Positions 22,559 to 29,194 of a stretch of 29,234 nt of DNA are shown one piece after another. Numbering within the stretch: the first letter of the stretch is position 1; the number at the start of each line of letters is the position of its first letter. The notes under the pieces are model-generated. The model searched no databases and was not told the DNA's origin. It saw nothing but the letters and a program-made list of their open reading frames with translations. The translations under genes and the position numbers were made by a program. The stretch comes from S141-55 sp964422065 (GTDB lineage Bacteria > Hydrothermota > Hydrothermia > WGAB01), in NCBI GenBank assembly GCA_964422065.1, contig CAYQZW010000010.1, forward strand, positions 1 through 29,234, written 5' to 3'.

Positions 22559-24896
22559 GGTCCAGCCCCCGGATTACGATCCCCTTCTCGGTCAGCAACG
22601 CCGCGAGCCGCTCCAATTCCTTCTGAACCTCTGCCTGCTCCAATGTCCCTTCAGGATTGAGGAACCGGAACCGGAGGGTCAAACTCTTTTTGCCCTTGGG
22701 GAGGGGATCGCCCTCAAAGAGATCAATGAGCCAGAAGGCATCCAGGCTCTTCAGATGTGCAGATTCAATGAGTTCGGCAATCTCTTGATAGGTCCGGTCG
22801 GCATCCACCAAGAGCGAGAGGTCCCGCTTGACCGGCGGGAACCGCGGGATCTCAAAGGCGGGCGCCGCAGGCTCAAACCGCGTCGGGTCCAGTTCCAGGG
22901 CATAGACCGGGGTCTTGATCCCCGCAAGTCGCAAGAGGTCCCGATGGACCTCGCCGAGCCAGCCGATCGGTTGACCGTCCAGCAGGATCTCCGCGCCCTG
23001 CTGGAGGAACCTGAACTCTGCGGGCATCAGCCGGAATCGGACGCCATAGGCCTCTTCCAGGGCGGTCAGCACCTTTTTGAGGTCATAGACGTCCACAGCC
23101 CGGCCCGCCTCGGCCCAGTGGTCCTCCAGCCGCCCGGCCACCGCCGCACCGAGCCGGACCGCCTCCTTCGGTAAGACGTCTGGGCCTTGCCAGTGGAACG
23201 TCTTGCCCAGTTCAAAGATCAGGACCGGGCTCACCCCACGCCGGAGGTTCAACGAGACCACCTGCAAGAGCCCGGGCAACAGCGAGACCCGCATGTACGC
23301 GTATTCCGCACCCAGTGGGTTCCGGATTTTCACCGCATGCTCCAGGCCCGTGAAGGGGGTCACCATCGATTCCGAGACGAACTCTAAGGTCTTCACCTCG
23401 GTGAACCCTGCCCGGGTCAGCCACGATAAGAGGTCTTCATAGGGCATCTTCGCGGTCCCCTGGAAAGCGCCCGAAGCCTGGAGGGTCCCGGGGATCTCGT
23501 CGTATCCCAGGACCTTGGCGTACTCCTCGGCCAGGTCCTCTTCCAGCCGGACGTCCTGCCGGAACGAGGGGACCACGATTTGAACCCGACCTTCACGTTC
23601 CTCCGCCTGGAATTCAAGGCGGCGGAGGGTGGTGATCAGGGATTCGTTGGACACCGGGATCCCCAGGATGGCCCCGATCCGCTCGCCGGTGGTCATCAGG
23701 GTGGTCCGGGGGATCGGATGGGGATAGGCGTCTACAAGCGGTCCGCTCTGGCCGCCTGCGAGTTCCAGGATGAGTTGGGCCGCACGGGCCGAAGAGATCG
23801 GTGGGATCTCCGGGTCGACACCCCGCGCGAACCGCCGACTGGACTCCGTGTTGATGCCGAGTTTGGAGACCCCACGCCGGATCGTTTCCGGGTCAAAATA
23901 CGCGCTCTCCAGCAGGATGTCCGTCGTCTCTTCGGTCACCCCGGTCTCTTCTCCTCCGATGATCCCGGCGATGGCCACCGGCCGCTCTGCATCGGCAATC
24001 ACCAGGATCTCAGGGTCCAACGTCCGTTCTTCTCCGTCCAATGTGAGGATGGACTCGCCGTCCCGGGCCCGGCGGACCACGATCAAATCCTTGAGTTTGG
24101 CAAGGTCAAAGGCGTGCAGCGGGTGCCCCAGTTCCAGGAGGACATAGTTGGTGACGTCCACGACGTTGTTGATGGACCGGAAGCCGCAGAGCATCAAACG
24201 GCGGCGGAGCCAGGCCGGCGAAGGCCCGACCCGGACCCCTTCAATCACCCGGGCGGTGTACCGAGGACAGCCCTGGGCATCGTCCAGCATGATCCGATAC
24301 GTCCGGTCCGTCTCCTGGACTTGAGGCTTTGGGGGGTGGACCCTTTTGCCGAGTTTTGCGGCGATCTCACGGGCAACCCCCACGACACCCAACAGGTCCG
24401 CACGGTTCGTCGCCGTGTAGATTTCAAACAGGGTGTCTTCCAGCCCCAGATACCGGAACGGTGGTTCGCCCGGCTTGGCCTCCTTCGGCAACTCAATGAC
24501 ACTCGTGGAATGCTCCTCTAAGCCCAGTTCCTCTTCGGAGAGGAGCATCCCGTAAGATTCCACTCCGCGGAAAGGCCGGGCCTCCACCACCCCTTTCTCC
24601 AATCGGGTTCCCGGTAACGCCACGACCACCTTTTTGCCGACATAGAGGTCTGGCGCACTGGAGACCTGCTGGATCGTCTCCGTGCCGATATGGATCTTGA
24701 GGACCTGGAGTCGGTCGGCCTTCGGATGTGGCTGGAGTTCCACGATCTCGCCCACGACCACGGTGTCCCGATAGGGTGCCGCCAGGTCCACCATCTCCTC
24801 CACTTCCACCCCCATGCTCTCCAGGATTTCTGCAATCTTCTCCGGCGGCAGGTCTACATCCAGGTATTCCAGAAGCCAGGAATACAGGAACTTCAT
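22548..24896 (-). CDS. pheT: Phenylalanyl-tRNA synthetase beta subunit
   Basis: 782 residues. The N-terminal MKFLYSWLLEYLD is typical, then the EMAP/tRNA-binding OB domain (about 40-150; VVGEIVELQPHPKADRLQVLKI), the B3/B4 editing region (about 210-385; NNVVDVTNYVLLELGHPLHAFD), B5 (about 400-475), the catalytic-like core, and the C-terminal FDX-ACB anticodon-binding domain (about 690-782; FPPVKRDLSLLVD). Forms the alpha2-beta2 enzyme with PheS and edits Tyr-tRNA-Phe. Overlaps pheS as ATGA. All parts present and normal in length. Confidence 0.97.
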   Translation of the reverse strand: MKFLYSWLLEYLDVDLPPEKIAEILESMGVEVEEMVDLAAPYRDTVVVGEIVELQPHPKADRLQVLKIHIGTETIQQVSSAPDLYVGKKVVVALPGTRLEKGVVEARPFRGVESYGMLLSEEELGLEEHSTSVIELPKEAKPGEPPFRYLGLEDTLFEIYTATNRADLLGVVGVAREIAAKLGKRVHPPKPQVQETDRTYRIMLDDAQGCPRYTARVIEGVRVGPSPAWLRRRLMLCGFRSINNVVDVTNYVLLELGHPLHAFDLAKLKDLIVVRRARDGESILTLDGEERTLDPEILVIADAERPVAIAGIIGGEETGVTEETTDILLESAYFDPETIRRGVSKLGINTESSRRFARGVDPEIPPISSARAAQLILELAGGQSGPLVDAYPHPIPRTTLMTTGERIGAILGIPVSNESLITTLRRLEFQAEEREGRVQIVVPSFRQDVRLEEDLAEEYAKVLGYDEIPGTLQASGAFQGTAKMPYEDLLSWLTRAGFTEVKTLEFVSESMVTPFTGLEHAVKIRNPLGAEYAYMRVSLLPGLLQVVSLNLRRGVSPVLIFELGKTFHWQGPDVLPKEAVRLGAAVAGRLEDHWAEAGRAVDVYDLKKVLTALEEAYGVRFRLMPAEFRFLQQGAEILLDGQPIGWLGEVHRDLLRLAGIKTPVYALELDPTRFEPAAPAFEIPRFPPVKRDLSLLVDADRTYQEIAELIESAHLKSLDAFWLIDLFEGDPLPKGKKSLTLRFRFLNPEGTLEQAEVQKELERLAALLTEKGIVIRGLDRGT

Positions 24897-25897
24897 CGCC
24901 GTGCCCCCTTCAGGAACCTCAGGTCATTTTCGGTAAACCATCGGATATCCGGGACGCCATACTTGACCATGGCCAGCCGTTCAATGCCGAACCCGAACGC
25001 GAACCCTTTCCACTCCTCTGGATCCAGCCCCACCGCCCGGAACACGTTCGGATGCACCATGCCACACCCCAGGACCTCCAGCCACTGTTCCCGCCCTTGC
25101 GCGTCCTTCCAAGAGATCAGGACCTCTGCAGAGGGCTCCGTGAACTGGAAGTGGGACGGTACAAACCGAACCCGGGTTCCCTTGCCAAAGAACTGCTGCA
25201 GGAACGCCTCTAAGGTGCCCTTGAGTTCCGCAAAGGTCACCCGACGATCCACATAGAGCCCCTCCATCTGGAAGAAGGCCGGGGCATGCGAGGCATCAAA
25301 CGGGTCTACCCGGAACACCCGGCCCGGTGCGACAAACCGCAATGGCGGCTTCTTGCGCTCCATGACCCGGACCTGGACGGGCGAGGTATGGGTCCGCAAG
25401 AGCATCTCGTCTGTGATGAAGAACGTGCTCTGGGTCTCCCGGGCGGGATGGTACTTCGGGATGTTCAGCGCTTCAAAGTTGTAGTGGTCCCACTCAATCT
25501 CCGGGCCCTCCTCCACGGTGAACCCCATACCCGCAAAGATCTCCAGGATCTCCTTGAGGGTCAGTGTCAGGAGGTGCAGGGTGCCGATCCGGAGCGGACG
25601 GGCGGGCAACGTGAGGTCCACACGCCGAACCGCACGAGCCTCCAGGGCTTGGCGTTTTTCCTGGAGGGCGGTCAGGAACTCCTCTTTGAGGCGGTTGAGG
25701 AGTTCGCCCGCTTCGCGACGGGATTCCGGGGGGAGGTCTTTTAAAGAGCGGAGGAGTTGAGTGAGATCACTCTTGCGTCCGGTGAACCGGACACGGACGT
25801 GTTCGAGGAGGCCCAGATCCTCGGCCTGTGCCAGGGCCTGCTGGAATTCGGTCCGCAGAATACGGACCTTTTCTTTGAGGTCGTCTAAAGTTGCCAA
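24893..25897 (-). CDS. pheS: Phenylalanyl-tRNA synthetase alpha subunit
   Basis: 334 residues. N-terminal coiled-coil tRNA-binding arm (about 1-90), then the class II catalytic core: GFTVEEGPEIEWDHYNFEALN near 125-145, FRVDPFDASHAPAFFQMEGL (motif 2 region) and GFAFGFGIERLAM (motif 3) near 310. It charges tRNA-Phe. The start codon is TTG with GAGGAGG about 7 nt upstream. It lies 24 nt after rplT, so translation and ribosomal genes are co-transcribed, as in many bacteria. Confidence 0.97.
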   Translation of the reverse strand: MATLDDLKEKVRILRTEFQQALAQAEDLGLLEHVRVRFTGRKSDLTQLLRSLKDLPPESRREAGELLNRLKEEFLTALQEKRQALEARAVRRVDLTLPARPLRIGTLHLLTLTLKEILEIFAGMGFTVEEGPEIEWDHYNFEALNIPKYHPARETQSTFFITDEMLLRTHTSPVQVRVMERKKPPLRFVAPGRVFRVDPFDASHAPAFFQMEGLYVDRRVTFAELKGTLEAFLQQFFGKGTRVRFVPSHFQFTEPSAEVLISWKDAQGREQWLEVLGCGMVHPNVFRAVGLDPEEWKGFAFGFGIERLAMVKYGVPDIRWFTENDLRFLKGARR

Positions 25898-25921
25898 AGG
25901 GGCCCTCCTCGAGGTGCAGCA

Positions 25922-26281
25922 TCATGCGGATGCCAGGGCGGCCTTGGCCCGACTCACGAGATCCGAAAACCCTTGAGGGTCCCGAACGGCAAGGTCAGCA
26001 AGAACCTTCCGACTCATCTGGATGCCCGCCTTCTTGAGTCCGTGCATGAACGTGCTGTAGTTCAGCCCCTCCGCACGCGCCGCCGCGTTGATCCGGATGA
26101 TCCAGAGCCGTCGGAAATCCCCCTTCTTCTCTCGACGGTGCATGTACGCGAACTGCAGAGACCGCATCACCGCTTCGTGGGCCTTGCGGTAGGTCCGGGA
26201 CTTCTGTCCGTAGTACCCTTTGGCCAGTTTCCTGATCTTCTTGTGGCGTCTTCGCCGTGTATATCCCGTTTTCACTCTCAT
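25922..26281 (-). CDS. rplT: Large ribosomal subunit protein bL20
   Basis: 119 residues, the standard length. Matches L20 throughout: basic N-terminal tail RRRRHKKIRKLAKGYYG, then KAHEAVMRSLQFAYMHRREKKGDFRRLWI in two parts, INAAARAEGLNYSTFMHGLKKAGI and the C-terminal ADLAVRDPQGF. It binds 23S rRNA early in assembly. GGGAGG precedes the ATG, and a consensus promoter lies 39 nt upstream. The usual neighbours infC and rpmI are absent upstream, so L20 leads the operon here. Confidence 0.97.
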   Translation of the reverse strand: MRVKTGYTRRRRHKKIRKLAKGYYGQKSRTYRKAHEAVMRSLQFAYMHRREKKGDFRRLWIIRINAAARAEGLNYSTFMHGLKKAGIQMSRKVLADLAVRDPQGFSDLVSRAKAALASA

Positions 26282-26319
26282 GGGAAAATTGCCTCCCTTT
26301 CGGAAAATTGACGGGTAGG

Positions 26320-26348
26320 ATTATACCTTCAGCCCATAACGAAGTCAA
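26320..26348 (-). promoter_or_regulatory. Strong sigma70 promoter of rplT-led operon
   Basis: Minus strand: TTGACT, exactly 17 nt, TATAAT. The leader of about 30 nt carries two copies of CAATTTTCC flanking GAAAGGGAGG, the Shine-Dalgarno region. Confidence 0.8.
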
Positions 26349-26376
26349 CAAACCCACTCCCCCCTGTCCCACCCAC

Positions 26377-26413
26377 TTCCCCCTTTTTTAAAGGGGGACT
26401 CAGGGGGATTTTT
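26377..26413. repeat. Dispersed GC-rich repeat, copy 1
   Basis: TTCCCCCTTTTTTAAAGGGGG forms an inverted repeat (CCCCCTTT with AAAGGGGG) followed by ACTCAGGGGGATT. First of three tandemly spaced copies in the rplT-26636 gap. Confidence 0.75.
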
Positions 26414-26414
26414 C

Positions 26415-26454
26415 TTCCCCCTTTCCCAAAGGGGGATTGAGGGGATTTCCCCCT
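26415..26454. repeat. Dispersed GC-rich repeat, copy 2
   Basis: CCCCCTTTCCCAAAGGGGG followed by ATTGAGGGGATTTCCCCC. Same layout as copy 1, and immediately adjacent to it. Confidence 0.75.
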
Positions 26455-26514
26455 CTTCCATGCCTCTTACATCCTCCCTCTTTTTCGTGTCAACATATTT
26501 CAGGACTTGACGTC

Positions 26515-26552
26515 TCCCCCTGTTCCAAAGGGGGACCAAGGGGGATTCCCCT
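26515..26552. repeat. Dispersed GC-rich repeat, copy 3
   Basis: CCCCCTGTTCCAAAGGGGG followed by ACCAAGGGGGATTCCCC. It is 60 nt from copy 2, and the intervening AT-richer stretch contains no gene. Confidence 0.72.
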
Positions 26553-26562
26553 TCCGTTCAAT

Positions 26563-26591
26563 TTGAGAAATCCACAACAGGGCACTACTCT
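26563..26591 (+). promoter_or_regulatory. Probable promoter of small membrane protein gene
   Basis: TTGAGA, 17 nt, TACTCT. The -10 is weak. It lies just before the inverted repeat at 26595-26616, which would fall in the start of the transcript. Confidence 0.4.
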
Positions 26592-26594
26592 AAA

Positions 26595-26616
26595 CTTGTG
26601 TTCATCCGTACACAAG
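26595..26616. promoter_or_regulatory. Inverted repeat, possible operator or leader hairpin
   Basis: CTTGTGT, 8 nt, ACACAAG: a perfect 7-bp inverted repeat between the probable promoter and the Shine-Dalgarno AAGGAGG (26620-26626). It could bind a dimeric repressor or form a hairpin in the mRNA leader. The regulator is unknown. Confidence 0.45.
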
Positions 26617-26635
26617 AAACAAGGAGGCACAGAGG

Positions 26636-26968
26636 ATGCCCTGGACCGTCGGCATAACAAGGCTGATCGCGGGCCTGTTCCTGGCCAATGCCGTCCCGCA
26701 CTTCGTCAAAGGGGTGACCGGTGAACCGTTCCCTACGCCATTTGCCCATCCCCCTGGCCGGGGGCGCTCCTCCCCCCTGACCAACGTCCTCTGGGGCTGG
26801 CTGAACCTGATCGTTGCCGGGTTCTTCTTGAGCCATCCCGGCCCGTTTCACGCAGGCTGGAACCTGGAGACCCTATGGCTCATGATCGGGATCGGCATCG
26901 CGGGCATCGGGCTGGCCCTCTTCTTCAGACCGCGTCCCCATACCCCTCATCCCCCGCCCAGGCCCTAA
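26636..26968 (+). CDS. Conserved small membrane protein, unknown function
   Basis: 110 residues. Three hydrophobic segments: about 5-25 (GITRLIAGLFLANAVPHFVK), about 48-66 (NVLWGWLNLIVAGFFLS) and about 78-96 (LWLMIGIGIAGIGLALFF). Motifs GEPFPTPFAHPPGRGRSSP and NVLWGWLNL resemble a family of uncharacterised small membrane proteins seen in several bacteria, from memory only. AAGGAGG lies 9 nt before the ATG. The Pro-rich tail HTPHPPPRP ends 9 nt from the convergent ribbon-helix-helix gene. No function can be given. Confidence 0.78.
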   Translation: MPWTVGITRLIAGLFLANAVPHFVKGVTGEPFPTPFAHPPGRGRSSPLTNVLWGWLNLIVAGFFLSHPGPFHAGWNLETLWLMIGIGIAGIGLALFFRPRPHTPHPPPRP

Positions 26969-26977
26969 CCGATCCCC

Positions 26978-27280
26978 CTACTCCTGCTCATGACGCTCCA
27001 GGTACTCCACCAGCGCCGCCTCAATCAGATGACTCAACCTGGAGAACTTCCGGGTCTTGGCCTGATAGATCACCGCCCGCGTATAGACGTCCTCGCTCAT
27101 CATGATGTGGACATGCCGTTTGGCGGCGCCCGAAGGCTTCGCTGTCCCCGAGGATGCATGGGGGGCAGCCGACTTCGGCGGCTTCGGCTCCTGCGGTTTC
27201 TTCTCCTCTTCCACCACCGCAGAGATCAAACTCTTCTTCCGGGTCCGTTCCACCAGATCCCGTACACGATTCTTTTTCAT
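26978..27280 (-). CDS. Ribbon-helix-helix-type partner of ParA
   Basis: 100 residues. A strongly basic N-terminus (MKKNRVRDLVERTRKKS), a Pro/Ala/Lys-rich flexible middle (about 27-55), and a C-terminal part from about 54 (HVHIMMSEDVYTRAVIYQA ... LSHLIEAALVEYLE) with the strand-helix-helix pattern of RHH DNA-binding proteins. A short basic N-terminal peptide is the usual ParA-ATPase activating element in ParB/ParG-type and McdB-type partners. Its ATG overlaps the parA stop (ATGA), and AAGGAGAC lies upstream. Probably the DNA-binding or cargo adaptor of a ParA system. Confidence 0.75.
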   Translation of the reverse strand: MKKNRVRDLVERTRKKSLISAVVEEEKKPQEPKPPKSAAPHASSGTAKPSGAAKRHVHIMMSEDVYTRAVIYQAKTRKFSRLSHLIEAALVEYLERHEQE

Positions 27281-28038
27281 GGCACCGTCTCCTTCTCCAT
27301 CCGTTCCAGGATTTCCTGGGCCAGGCGTTCCATCGCCTGGCTGACCGGGTGTTTCCGACCCACGATCTTCCAGACCGGCACCCCGGCGATCATGGCCTCC
27401 CGGACCTTGGTGGACTGTGGGATCCGGGTCTCAAAGAGCACCTGCCGATACTCCGTCTCCAGGAGTTCAATAATCGCTCGGCTCGCCAGATGCCGCCGAC
27501 TGAAGCCGCTGATGACCACACCCAGGAGTTGGGTCTCGCTCCCCACCGTGCTCTGGACCTCCTGGATGGAGTCCTGCAGATCCCGCAACCCCCGGATGCT
27601 GAACGCCGAGATGTCCACCGGCGTCACGACCCAGCGGGTCGCCACAAGCGCATTGATTGTGAAGAGCCCCAACGAGGGCGGGCAGTCCACCAGAATGAGG
27701 TCGTAGTCCAGACCCGCAAGGAAGGTCTTGAGCCGGAAATAGTTGGACAAAACCAGGTTCTTCTCGTGGACCGAGAGCGAGAGGTCGGCGGGCACAAGGT
27801 CCAGGGTCTCCGAGATCGGGATCGGCTTCGGGGTCTCCCCCTCAAAGATCAAACTGATGTTGGATTCCTGGGGGAAGTCTTGATCCAGCAGGGACTGGGT
27901 CAGGTTGCCCTGGGGGTCCATATCCACCGCCAAAACCCGCCGGCCGTGGTCCTCACTGTACAGATGTGCCAGGTGGAACGCCAGGGTGGTCTTCCCGACC
28001 CCACCTTTCTGGTTGGCAAACGCCAGGGTGGTTGACAT
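27277..28038 (-). CDS. parA: ParA/MinD-family partition ATPase
   Basis: 253 residues from ATG 28038. A 12-residue upstream extension to 28074 is rejected because it lies within the promoter. Deviant Walker A KGGVGKTT with its signature Lys is at residues 9-16, DMDPQGN near 38, Walker B region ILVDCPPSLGL near 110, and TPVDISAFSIRGLRDL near 137. These ATPases form dimers on nucleoid DNA and move plasmids, chromosomes or protein clusters. No ParB follows; instead an RHH-type protein overlaps it. No plasmid replication gene is nearby, so cargo is unknown. The promoter is only 7 nt from the ATG. Confidence 0.92.
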   Translation of the reverse strand: MSTTLAFANQKGGVGKTTLAFHLAHLYSEDHGRRVLAVDMDPQGNLTQSLLDQDFPQESNISLIFEGETPKPIPISETLDLVPADLSLSVHEKNLVLSNYFRLKTFLAGLDYDLILVDCPPSLGLFTINALVATRWVVTPVDISAFSIRGLRDLQDSIQEVQSTVGSETQLLGVVISGFSRRHLASRAIIELLETEYRQVLFETRIPQSTKVREAMIAGVPVWKIVGRKHPVSQAMERLAQEILERMEKETVP

Positions 28039-28045
28039 ACCCCGA

Positions 28046-28074
28046 ATTGTATGAGAAAGTGTGGGGCTGTTCAA
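28046..28074 (-). promoter_or_regulatory. Promoter of parA unit, probably leaderless
   Basis: Minus strand: TTGAAC, 17 nt, TACAAT, 7 nt (TCGGGGT), ATG. The GGGG is too near the ATG to serve as a ribosome binding site. Confidence 0.65.
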
Positions 28075-28092
28075 GTGTTCCAGGACTCAGAA

Positions 28093-28104
28093 GAACAATT
28101 GTTC
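28093..28104. promoter_or_regulatory. Perfect 12-bp palindrome, LexA-box-like core
   Basis: GAACAATTGTTC lies between the reductase stop and the parA promoter. GAAC-N4-GTTC is the core of the Bacillus-type LexA box, but the flanking C and G of the full consensus are absent. It may also be an operator for another dimeric protein. Confidence 0.35.
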
Positions 28105-28107
28105 AGT

Positions 28108-28731
28108 TTACGACTCCGGGGCATCGAACCCCGGGCTCCAGAGCCGCCCTCCGGCCAGGCGGTAGAGTTGGACCATGTTTTTGCCCAGCCGACGGGCATA
28201 GCGGACCGTGTCCGGATCGGCCTTGACCGGGGTATGGCCATGGTGCCAGACCATCGTATACGGTGGGATCAACAGCCCCATGTCGTTCAGCGTCGCCACC
28301 AGCGCCATGATCGCACTGGCCGCCCCCTCCTCCTCGCAGACGGCGGCGACCCCACCGATCTTGCCTTCCAGAAGCCGACCGGCGTTCTCTAAGGCCGTGA
28401 GCCGGTCGATAAACGTCTTGACCAGCCCCGACGGCTGGAACCAGTAGACCGGGGTCACGATCAACAGGCCATCCGCGAAGAGCAGCCGATCAAAGATGCC
28501 CTTCATGCCGTCGTCCAGTTCCCCTTCCGTGCACGTGCGGGGGTTACAGGACGGCGGGTCCTCGCTGTAGTGGCCCAGGCACGGTCGGATCGGGTAATCA
28601 ATCAGGTGGATCACGTGGACCTCGCCCCCCGCTTCCAGGATCGCGTCGCGGATGACCTCCAGGAGTGCCGCGGTGTTCCCCTCTTTCCGGGGCGAGCCGT
28701 TGATGGCCACAAAGACCGGTTTCTCCGCCAT
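28108..28731 (-). CDS. NAD(P)H-dependent FMN reductase / flavodoxin-fold protein
   Basis: 207 residues from ATG 28731; the 9-residue longer start at 28758 covers the promoter. Motifs: INGSPRKEGNTAALLEVI (phosphate loop for FMN, near 9-26), CNPRTCTEGELDD (near 62-74) and VTPVYWFQPSGLVKTFIDRL (near 90-109), typical of the iron-sulfur-flavoprotein/NADPH-FMN reductase group. The two or more cysteines near 51-67 (PCLGHYS ... SCNPRTC) could bind a cluster, but spacing is not diagnostic. It may act as a quinone, azo or metal reductase or electron carrier. Not co-directional in any clear operon beyond parA, 69 nt away. Confidence 0.85.
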   Translation of the reverse strand: MAEKPVFVAINGSPRKEGNTAALLEVIRDAILEAGGEVHVIHLIDYPIRPCLGHYSEDPPSCNPRTCTEGELDDGMKGIFDRLLFADGLLIVTPVYWFQPSGLVKTFIDRLTALENAGRLLEGKIGGVAAVCEEEGAASAIMALVATLNDMGLLIPPYTMVWHHGHTPVKADPDTVRYARRLGKNMVQLYRLAGGRLWSPGFDAPES

Positions 28732-28738
28732 ACCCCAA

Positions 28739-28744
28739 ATAATA
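28739..28744 (-). promoter_or_regulatory. Possible -10 element of reductase, leaderless layout
   Basis: TATTAT lies 7 nt (TTGGGGT) before ATG 28731. The -35 region is weak. The TTnGGGGTATG segment is nearly identical to that of parA. Confidence 0.35.
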
Positions 28745-28827
28745 CGGGAAACCCCCATTTCAAGCCAGATTTGAATTGCTGCGCATTGTCCTCACCCCTA
28801 TGGGAGTAGCGATCAGCACCTTGAGGC

Positions 28828-28847
28828 GTGGGAAAGACCATTCCCAC
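28828..28847. other. Perfect 7-bp hairpin in intergenic region
   Basis: GTGGGAA-AGACCA-TTCCCAC. No T-run follows on either strand, so it is not a standard terminator. It could be an operator. Confidence 0.3.
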
Positions 28848-28920
28848 CGAGCGAAAAACGGAAAATCACCCACATTGCCTCATCTCATTTTCCCAGGTTC
28901 TACAAGAGGCAATTGCATTC

Positions 28921-28950
28921 TTGACAAATCCCCAGGTGACGGTTTATAAA
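28921..28950 (+). promoter_or_regulatory. Strong sigma70-type promoter
   Basis: TTGACA, 18 nt, TATAAA (or 17 nt, TTATAA). AAGGAGAGG follows at 28962-28970, 3 nt before the TTG start of the next gene. Confidence 0.7.
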
Positions 28951-28973
28951 GTGCTTGCAACAAGGAGAGGACA

Positions 28974-29183
28974 TTGAGGGTAAAAATTGGAACGGTAGGG
29001 GGGCTCTTTCCCAGATTCTCTCAAGTTTTCTCTGTGTATCCGTCCTATGGGGGTCTCCCAGGGCTCCCGTCTGACTGCTTAAGATCCTGGATGGCCATCC
29101 GGCCCTCGAACCGGGTTTATTTCAAGACCCGGGACGAGGCGATCCAAAGCGGCAGGAGACCGTGTAGGAGGTGTGAGCCGTGA
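28974..29183 (+). CDS. Tiny Ada-type metal-binding-domain protein
   Basis: 69 residues; TTG start chosen because AAGGAGAGG ends 3 nt before it and a strong promoter precedes. The C-terminal half (NRVYFKTRDEAIQSGRRPCR, then RCEP) matches the last half of the Ada metal-binding domain (pattern ..vyF.s..eAl.aGyrPCkrC.P). Three cysteines remain: one in SDC near 35, and PC and RC near the end. The fourth ligand (Cys or His in 'yHrpdC') seems missing (GLPSDC). The N-terminal 30 residues are unlike the family. No methyltransferase or DNA-binding domain follows. It may be a short stand-alone zinc finger or a decayed fragment; expression signals argue against decay. Confidence 0.65.
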   Translation: MRVKIGTVGGLFPRFSQVFSVYPSYGGLPGLPSDCLRSWMAIRPSNRVYFKTRDEAIQSGRRPCRRCEP

Positions 29184-29194
29184 GGAGGAATGCA

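Larger units (their letters stand above)
26282..26635. other. Divergent intergenic region with repeats and two promoters
   Basis: 354 bases between rplT (minus) and the small membrane protein (plus). It holds the rplT promoter, three repeat copies, the probable promoter of the plus-strand gene and a 7-bp inverted repeat. The open frames across the repeats look like artefacts of low complexity. Confidence 0.75.

Noticed and set aside
26345..26539. 64-residue minus-strand frame across the repeats
   Set aside because: Its sequence (KGGSGWDRG, GERGKKN-like) is simply the translated palindromic repeat.
28111..28140. tRNA T-arm-like sequence (CGGGG-TTCGATG-CCCCG on the minus strand)
   Set aside because: It is the coding end of the FMN reductase gene, and no matching 5' acceptor stem or anticodon arm is found upstream.
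28780..28830. CRISPR-repeat-like stretch (CCCCTATGGGAGTAGCGATC)
   Set aside because: Only a single copy is present, with no spacers or cas genes.
28828..28847. Hairpin as an intrinsic terminator
   Set aside because: The stem is perfect but there is no T-run after it on either strand.
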